DNA of 64,000 bases, taken from positions 20,286,421-20,350,420 of the forward strand of contig CM057170.1 in NCBI GenBank assembly GCA_029962745.1. Direction: 5' to 3'. Under the pieces are notes generated by a model that saw only the letters and a program-made list of their open reading frames with translations, was not told where the DNA came from and did not search any database. This DNA comes from Echinometra lucunter. Its lineage: Eukaryota; Echinodermata; Echinoidea; Camarodonta; Echinometridae. Positions within the stretch are counted from its first letter, which is position 1, and the number at the start of each line of letters is the position of its first letter. This document shows positions 57,301 to 64,000 of the stretch, piece by piece. Made by a program: the position numbers and the translations under genes.

Positions 57301-58380
57301 GTTCCTTATAATGTAAGTGTTCTAAGAATTAAACACAAAGGCATTCAAAGGCGTGAAGGGGCTGGGGTTGCACTGCCTTGAGAATCTCTCAACTGCTAAT
57401 CCAGCCATTAACCGAGAAGAAAGAGGAAAAGGAAGGGAAAAATAAAAGAAAAGACGTAATAAAATCAAGGACGGAAAAAGAGGAAGGAAGGACATTAATC
57501 CGTCTGCCATCAAAATTTTAATATGTACGTATGTAAACCTGATTATTATCCCCACAGAAGCAATTAACAACGATCTAAAATTTATTTAACCTTAAATGTG
57601 AAAGCATAAAAACTGGCAGATTTGTATAGATAAGGTTATCACCACCACTAATTGCGCATTTGACATCCTGTTAAATGCTTGCTATTCATAAATTTAATGT
57701 TTAATCCTTCAATCTGGATGCAAATTCGATTCATCCTTGATAAGGTATACCTGATGCAATCCCATGATTGACGGTCGCCTGGCAACAACATTGATACAAC
57801 CCCACTAACAACTGTAAAAATACTTTTATTCTTGCAAGGGCAAAATGACGCTAATGAGTGATGCGCATCAACTGTCAAACGCTCTGCAGTATAGTGGATC
57901 GTCAGAAAAAAATGTAATATTTTGATCAATTAAGTTAATCTCCATTTGATTAAGTGCACGCAGTTGTCAAGTTCCTAAGTGCAAACATGCTTTAGAATGA
58001 GTGGGACTGAACCACTCATCAACTACGGAAATGTGCAAGCACTCAATATTTGAGGATACTTTTTGATATCCATCTCATAGTAATGTTTAATGTACTTATC
58101 ACAGAAAAAGAGGCAACGACAGAGCGAAACAAAACGAAAGACTGAAACTAAATTAACCAGACCGCTAATGCTGCTAGATATTAGGTCCCAGTTGATGTTT
58201 CAGCTGTTGATTACTTTTGTTCAAATGTCATATATCTTAGATTTTCGGGAGATTTTTCTCTTAACCAGCAGGCATGCAAACAACCCCCAATTATATTTTT
58301 GGGTGTGCTGAAACCCAAGAATCCTTTAGTTTGTATGAACATGCATCATAAAACGCTGACTTAGACAACCACATATTGAA
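57301..58380. other. Intergenic, no gene recognised
   Basis: Open frames on the minus strand (57322-57570, 57648-57929) have no recognisable domain. Confidence 0.4.
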
Positions 58381-58386
58381 ACGGAC

Positions 58387-58460
58387 GACAAAAAAACAAA
58401 CAAACGAACAATAACAAACAAACGAACAATAACAAACAAACGAACAATAACAAACGAACA
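58387..58460. repeat. 18-bp tandem repeat, about 3.5 units
   Basis: Unit CAAACAAACGAACAATAA repeated in direct order. Open frames rich in Phe/Val/Cys on the other strand come from it. Confidence 0.9.
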
Positions 58461-59270
58461 AAACAGAAACAAACAGCAAAAAAGAAAACCTTTAAAGAAG
58501 ATCGACAAAAGTTTGTTAACAACATACAAGCAAATGAAGTAAAAAATTGATATATCTGCATTCATGTTTGATTTTTTCTTTGCTGTCTGGATCATTCCTG
58601 CGGAAACATGTCTGTCACATCTTCAAGGTGTTTACAAATGGCTGACATATCCGTCAGTCAAGTGTAATTGGGTCCCTTTCAGTCCATTACAACCTTCAAT
58701 CAAAGGATACAATGAGAGCATCAGCTTTCACCTAGCTATTTCATAACTGAATGCATTCCTCGTTTTGTGATTCCGTCTCCACTGAGTTTATGTTCCAACG
58801 TAAATTTAGAAGGAGGTGCGTGTCGAAACTCTTTCAAGACACGCTCTGTCAGATATTTTATGAAGGATTTGGTGCAAAGTGAGACTTGGAACTTTATATT
58901 TCATATAAGATAATCTCTATCACCAATCTCTTTACGGAGAACTTATCAATTTTTGCTCGAAAGTCAGACTACCGATGTGATAACCATGGCTATCGAAAAT
59001 TTGCGTACTACATGACTGTATGACGTAAACTTTTCGACCTAGCATGTTCAGTACGATCCTTGGCCTTGGATACTGTCAATATATTCCTTTGGGCCCTTGC
59101 AAAATTATATTACTTGTCTAAGCTTTGGAACTGATAGACTGCCACTCTGTCCCCTTCTGAATGCCCTTCCCAAATTACGCCTCATATATTTTCTCGGAAT
59201 AGGAATCTCGTCAATATAGAGCAAAAGGTTATTACTTTGTGTACCCCTTCATGTACTTGATATTCCCTTC
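58461..59270. other. Intergenic, no gene recognised
   Basis: Nothing supported on either strand. Confidence 0.4.
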
Positions 59271-59305
<35 letters not shown>

Positions 59306-59330
59306 TTTTTTTTTCTTTCTTTCTTTCTCG
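59271..59330. repeat. (TTTC)n microsatellite
   Basis: Tetranucleotide run with a central poly-T interruption. Confidence 0.95.
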
Positions 59331-59441
59331 TGCTTGTGAATCTGTATATTCTGTGAAAGGAAACCTCGTCAATCATGTCAATATTGGTCATGGAGCTACA
59401 GCCCTTTACGTTTCTATGTTTTATTATGTTACTATTATTGT

Positions 59442-59442
59442 T

Positions 59443-59498
<56 letters not shown>

Positions 59499-59530
59499 TA
59501 TATTTATTTATTTATTTATCTATTTATTAT
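59442..59530. repeat. (TTTA)n microsatellite
   Basis: More than 80 bp of TTTA units. Confidence 0.95.
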
Positions 59531-59729
59531 TATCATTTTTGGGTGGAGCATAGGGCATTCAACTCTTAATACTTTCTAATGACCTTCCCCAACCATGTTT
59601 TTTTTTTATTTCTGGGAATGGGAACCTCATCAATACGGGACCGAGAGATTCCCCCATTGGCACCCCTTTCTGCATTACGCACTCGAACCCCTCGAGTCTG
59701 ACACGTCACGGAATGGCGACTTAATGTTA

Positions 59730-60047
59730 GATTCCCCCTCAGGAAATTCCAGTCAATAGTACATTTAATGAGTTCTCGACAACTCGATACCATTATTTAC
59801 ATAAGTTACTTATTGCCCATAGATCCGTAAGACACCATGGCCCAGACCTATGGAATCCTCTCCCAGAATGCATCAAATCCTCTTGTTCACTCTACTCATT
59901 TAAAGCGAAAGTTAAGACCATGTTGCTATCAGAATATTCACGGTAAAATTTCTGTGTTAGCTCCTCAGTCTTTTTCACAGTATCATCCTTCCCACCATTT
60001 TTGTCATTACCGATATCATGATCAGCATCGTCATCTTCATCATCATC

Positions 60048-60084
<37 letters not shown>

Positions 60085-60478
60085 GTATTATCATCGTCAT
60101 CATTTTCATCTTCTTCATCGTCATTATCCTCTTAATACAGGATTTAGTTATTTTTTTTTCCATTCTGCTTATTTGATATGGTTATCTATTTCATAATTTT
60201 TGGGGCTGCCATATTTTCAAGCACATCGCTTATAATGGCAGTCCTTCTTCTGCAAATAATCTTATTTTGATCAAATATTATGTTTAACTGAATTACAAAA
60301 AAAAAAAATGACAATTTATCATTTGTTTCGTAAATGATTATTACAAATACTGTGTTTTATGATTCATTGTAAAAATTCTTTTGTATTTTATTTTATGTAT
60401 GTTATCTGAAAAAATTGTGCATAAATCAAAGCAGAAGAAAATAAATAAATCAAATCAAATCAAATCAATTATCTTTGT
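59730..60478 (+). pseudogene. LINE C-terminal fragment with 3' region and (AAATC)n tail
   Basis: The frame from about 59730 reads STTRYHYLHKLLIAHRSV, then HHGPDLWNPLPECIKSS, SLYSFKAKVKTMLLSEYSR and stop at 59944-59946. The 'GP.LWN.LP ... F K..K.. LL' pattern is the C-terminal end of a non-LTR retrotransposon. The following 530 bp contain a (CAT)n tract and end AAATAAATCAAATCAAATC. No catalytic reverse transcriptase block is present. Confidence 0.7.
60028..60082. repeat. (CAT)n microsatellite
   Basis: CAT run inside the LINE 3' region. Confidence 0.95.
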
Positions 60479-60719
60479 TGCCCCCCCTCCTCCCAAGTAA
60501 AAATGTAACATGGTACCCATCTTACAACCATGGTAATTTGATGATACACCGCGGTAATTTGAACATAATCAAAATGTATGTAGCATCAGCGTAGACTGGT
60601 CCTCATACCTGGGGGGGGGGGGGGGGGGATGGAGGTGATTAACCCATTTGTACATATTTTTGTGTTGCACATATATGAGTCCACCTCAAAATGTCTCCCC
60701 CCCCCCATTATCTATGCCC

Positions 60720-60902
60720 CTGGTATGTACCATGGGTGACATGGTACTGTTTTACAAGTGCTTCTCCGTGTCCTTTTGCATCCAATGTGTTTAAAGCAGG
60801 AAAAAAGACATTTTATCCAAGGATGAAAGGACGAGGTAAAGTTCGAATCAATGACCTCTAGAATGAATGCCTTCATCACTACACCACAGTGCTTCCCACT
60901 TT
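60720..60902 (-). mobile_element. Possible tRNA-derived SINE head
   Basis: On the minus strand, GTGGTGTAGTGATGAAGG (A-box-like) and GATTCGAACTTTACC (B-box-like) are spaced as in a tRNA. The rest is not assignable. Confidence 0.45.
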
Positions 60903-61043
60903 GTTACCCCTATACTGTATTACACACTCTACCCTCTGGAGTCGGACACGTCACGGAGTGGCGACTTAATGTTAGACTCCCTCGGGGTATTCCAGTCAAC
61001 AGTACACATTTCATGAACTCTCGACCCTTGGTTACCATTATTC
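60903..61043 (+). repeat. Second copy of the 59657-59790 LINE-associated repeat
   Basis: Shares GACACGTCACGGA(A/G)TGGCGACTT and ATTCCAGTCAA with 59657-59790, which leads directly into the LINE fragment there. Here the coding part is lost after about 61043. Confidence 0.7.
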
Positions 61044-62590
61044 TTCTTTGTCCTTTCCTTTCCTCCTCCGTGTCCCGATGCTTTCAATCTATTGTAAGCC
61101 GGAAAATGAATTGAGCGGCCATGGACTACTACCAAAGTCCAGAAGAGATATAGGAGGAAAAAGATCAGAAAGATCAGAAAGTGCCGCTATTATGTTTTAA
61201 AGAGCACCCACTTAAGAAAGAACGAGTCCCATCTAGAAATCCAATCACATACACCGTTGTGTAACAAATGTTTTCAGCAGCGGCAAAAGACATGCTTTCA
61301 AAGTATTCGGTGTATTTATTTTCCAGCTGAAAAAAGGTGCATCGCACACAACAGAAACTTTCCCATAATCTCAACTTTAGTCGGCTTCGAAAAGAAATAA
61401 AATCGAGAAAACTATCAGCTCCTAGACCCGATGAGCAGATGATGATGATGATGAAGGTAGTGGTGGTGGTGGTGGTGATGATGATGATGATAATCTTGCG
61501 GACTCCATGAAAGAACAGGCGTATTCTGCTAATAAGACTGAAATAGGATTATCCGCCGTGTATGTTTTGTTTCTTTTTCACGGAAAACAAAAACAAACAA
61601 ACACAATGATTCAGAGCATTTACATGGCGTCATATTATCAGTCAAAAGCATTAAAAGTTCTCCTGTAAACCAATCAGATTAATTCAACATTCTGGTTTCC
61701 TTAAGCACATAAAACCTGAACTGCATTAAGGATAACATCTCGATGTAGATCTCGATGTAGAGGTAGGCCCTTTATCTAGACCTTTTACAATCACAGTGAT
61801 ACATGTATCCGGCTCAGGCATGTATATCTTCCTATCTTCCTTAAGCCGCCGACAAAACAAACCTTCATTATTTTCATGGTAAACAAATCACAGTGCTCCG
61901 AATAAAAGCAATATCATTTTAATGGAAAGAAAATCCGTAAAGTACGATTACTCTTTTAATAATGGAAATCACTTATGAAAGTATAATTGGAATAAAAAAG
62001 ACCAGAGGAATAAAGCGATTCTCTCAGAGGGAAAAATCTCACAGCGTTTCATTTGAATTTTTAATGGAATGATCAAGTGGAGAAAGCTACTTTGATCAAA
62101 CCCGCCTATACTCTCCTACAACGTGAAAGGAAAATGAATCAATTCCGTGCACGGTAGGGAAGATATTCCATTAAGATTCCATCAAGCGACGTTCAATTTC
62201 ACAATTTCAAAGATTTCTGATTGTTTTATGTTCTGAGACATGATTATTCCATTTATTCCAGTTGATGTAATGGTTTTTGTTACTTTATACGCTCCATTAC
62301 ATTATGTCATATTCCTGTGTTTGTTTGATTTTTGGATTCAAGATTTAAGATATATGTTAATATTTTTGAGAATTTAATTAATTTTTGTTGATGTTGATTT
62401 TTCAATAAACTTTTCTGTGTAATGCATCAATATTCTTACATTTACTGGTTCATTTTCTCCGTTAAATCATTTTTTGTATTACCTTGTATTGGGCTTTGTT
62501 TTTCTAGATTTTCATTTTTTCCAGTAATTTTTTCATCTGTAGTTTACATAATGTAATAATTCTCGTTAGTTGTTTTGTTATTACTTTGTC
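61044..62590. other. Intergenic, no gene recognised
   Basis: A (GAT)n/(GGT)n run lies at about 61436-61490. From about 62260 the sequence is T-rich and may be a LINE 3' region. Confidence 0.4.
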
Positions 62591-62595
62591 ACTCT

Positions 62596-62672
62596 TGTAA
62601 AGCGCTTAGAAACATCAGTATTAAGCACTCTAGATATATAATTTACTATTTATCATTATTTATTTATTATTT
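62596..62672 (+). mobile_element. LINE/SINE 3' tail
   Basis: CTTGTAAAGCGCTTAGAAAC ... TTAAGCACTCTAGATATATA, then an AT-rich end. Same arrangement as the 57.2-kb SINE and 51.1-kb LINE tails. Confidence 0.7.
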
Positions 62673-63895
62673 TGTTTGAAGAATGTTACTCTGTTTCGCA
62701 GGTCTCCTTTATGTTGTGATTTTTATACGAATTCATTTATTTTACTACTAAGAAAATTCCCTTCCCGCATTCTTCACCCAATATTCACAATGGCAGCCCC
62801 AGGGGTTACCACACCCCTCCACCCCGTATTCTAGAGACGCCTCTGCAAAAATACATCGGAGGGAACATCAGCAAGACATAGAGGAGAGTATCTTCAAAAA
62901 CTTCACTCTGAGAGCTAGAGTTTGGTGAACTTTCCCATCTTGGCACTCTAATTGTCACGAATCTATATGGCTCGAAGACATTCATTACCGAGAAAAATGG
63001 GTCACAATCTCTTTCAGCCCTAACCAGATTTGTTCCCCGGCTCCAGAGGATCTTAAAATTAATTTTGAGAATATTCATTTATTAATTTGTTTTCCGAGCG
63101 AGTGAGCGGAACAGTTTGCTATCCTAATTCCATTCCTGTCTCACATCGCTGTTTCTTGGGCGAACCTTTAGGCAAGGCGGCTTCACATTGCCCCTTTCGT
63201 TTTGCTTTGTTCAACTGAGTAGATTCTTCTATATTAGAAATATCAACTTTGTTAATATACGCCACTGCCTCTTCCATTTTGGGTTGCTACATTTTTTTCA
63301 TTGTGTAGTCTCCTGAAGGACACGTGCCCCCAATATAATCATGGGGGGGGGGGTAGAAAATTAAAAAATATAGGAAGTAGGAAAAAGAAATTGAAGGAGA
63401 ACGGCAAAGTGAAAAAGAAGTCGACAGAACACCGCCAGCACATCCTTCCCTCACTCTACATGCTCTATGATCTCTTTCCGTATAGCATTTTAATCCCTCT
63501 GATGTTTTCGCCCCTCCCGAATATATGAAGTCAGTGCCCCCCTCAATACCTAGACTATACCTTTACTCCACTTCTATCATGTCTATGTGCAAACACAAAT
63601 TGCAGGCGAGGAGAGAATTTGGCTCTCTTGGAAAAGTGAATTCTGTCATTTTCTCGCGTTGCCTGCCTGTGCATAAACCTTTGTAAATTGACCACTTTTA
63701 CTGTTCTTTTTTTTTTAATGATCACTGACTAGCAGTAATACATTAGTTTGCATGGATAATGTGGGAACAATTTGGTATTTTTGTGAAGGTCCTTGTCAGT
63801 ATAGACCCAGGTGTAGTAAACGAGTACCTGCAAACATATAGCCATTGCTAGGATAATGACAGAGCCTGCACGAAGAGCAGGGTACGTACTGAACT
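62673..63895. other. Intergenic, no gene supported
   Basis: A minus-strand 90-codon frame (62806-63078) is unassigned. Poly-G lies near 63342-63351. Confidence 0.4.
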
Positions 63896-64000
63896 GGTAG
63901 AGGTGTTGTGGTCCAGTGGATAGGTCTCCGGACTTTGAACCACAAGGTACGGGGTTCGAATCCCTAATGTCCTTTGGTAAGATATGAATCTACATTTGCC
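63896..64000 (+). mobile_element. tRNA-derived SINE, family 1, cut by window end
   Basis: A box TGTGGTCCAGTGGATAGG, B box GGGGTTCGAATCCC, then TAATGTCCTTTGGTAAGA and CTACATTTGCC, identical in plan to the SINE at 56893. It continues beyond the window. Confidence 0.85.

Noticed and set aside
58291..58595. Cys/Phe/Val-rich minus-strand open frames resembling a membrane protein
   Set aside because: They translate an 18-bp tandem repeat.
62806..63078. 90-codon minus-strand open frame
   Set aside because: Looks plausible by composition but has no recognisable domain or splice context.

Overview
This window is animal nuclear DNA: AT-rich, gene-poor, and crowded with microsatellites, homopolymer G/C tracts and short inverted-repeat transposons. 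The repeat content (tRNA-headed SINEs, CR1/L2-like LINE fragments sharing a 3' tail with them, many foldback MITEs) and the gene content (SLC16-type transporter, prefoldin subunit 1, orphan four-helix membrane protein) suggest a marine invertebrate deuterostome, most likely an echinoderm such as a sea urchin. The species cannot be named from sequence alone. A 500-bp run of N (28442-28941) is an assembly gap.

Three host genes can be supported. (1) On the plus strand at 8968-12732, five exons encode transmembrane segments 2-12 and the C-terminus of a monocarboxylate-transporter-like MFS protein; the exon for helix 1 was not found and probably lies left of the window or was missed. (2) On the plus strand at 17460-24716, four exons encode a complete 124-residue prefoldin subunit 1 (PFDN1). 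Its 4.5-kb first intron is a stack of foldback transposons, one with an intact 8-bp target duplication. (3) On the minus strand at 37069-35402, three phase-0 exons encode helices of a multi-span, possibly CD20/MS4A-like membrane protein, followed 400 bp downstream by a decayed copy of its last visible exon.

The rest is mobile-element debris. LINE remains lie at 4.3-4.9 kb (endonuclease), 7.8-8.1 kb, 51.1-52.1 kb and 59.7-59.9 kb (C-terminal reverse transcriptase ends). SINE heads lie at about 5.7, 37.2, 44.7, 48.3, 52.3, 56.9, 60.9 and 63.9 kb. Small DNA transposons fall into TTAA-flanked families (3.3, 26.6, 40.2 kb; also 29.1 and 50.5 kb), TA-flanked families whose ends resemble CACTCTTAGAAAAA (11.2, 30.1, 44.3, 54.4, 54.9 kb), and several foldback families ending in G-rich GTTTCATGAA-like termini (4.2, 14.0, 18.9, 20.2, 22.2, 32.0, 33.3 kb).

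The genes are unrelated in function: a membrane solute carrier, a cytosolic chaperone subunit and an orphan membrane protein. I found no operon-like or clustered gene system. The most notable content is the repeat architecture: shared LINE/SINE tails, nested and abutting foldbacks, and a probable exon duplication. Coordinates of coding exons were fixed by reading frames and GT/AG sites; repeat ends are approximate unless a terminal repeat or target duplication is stated.
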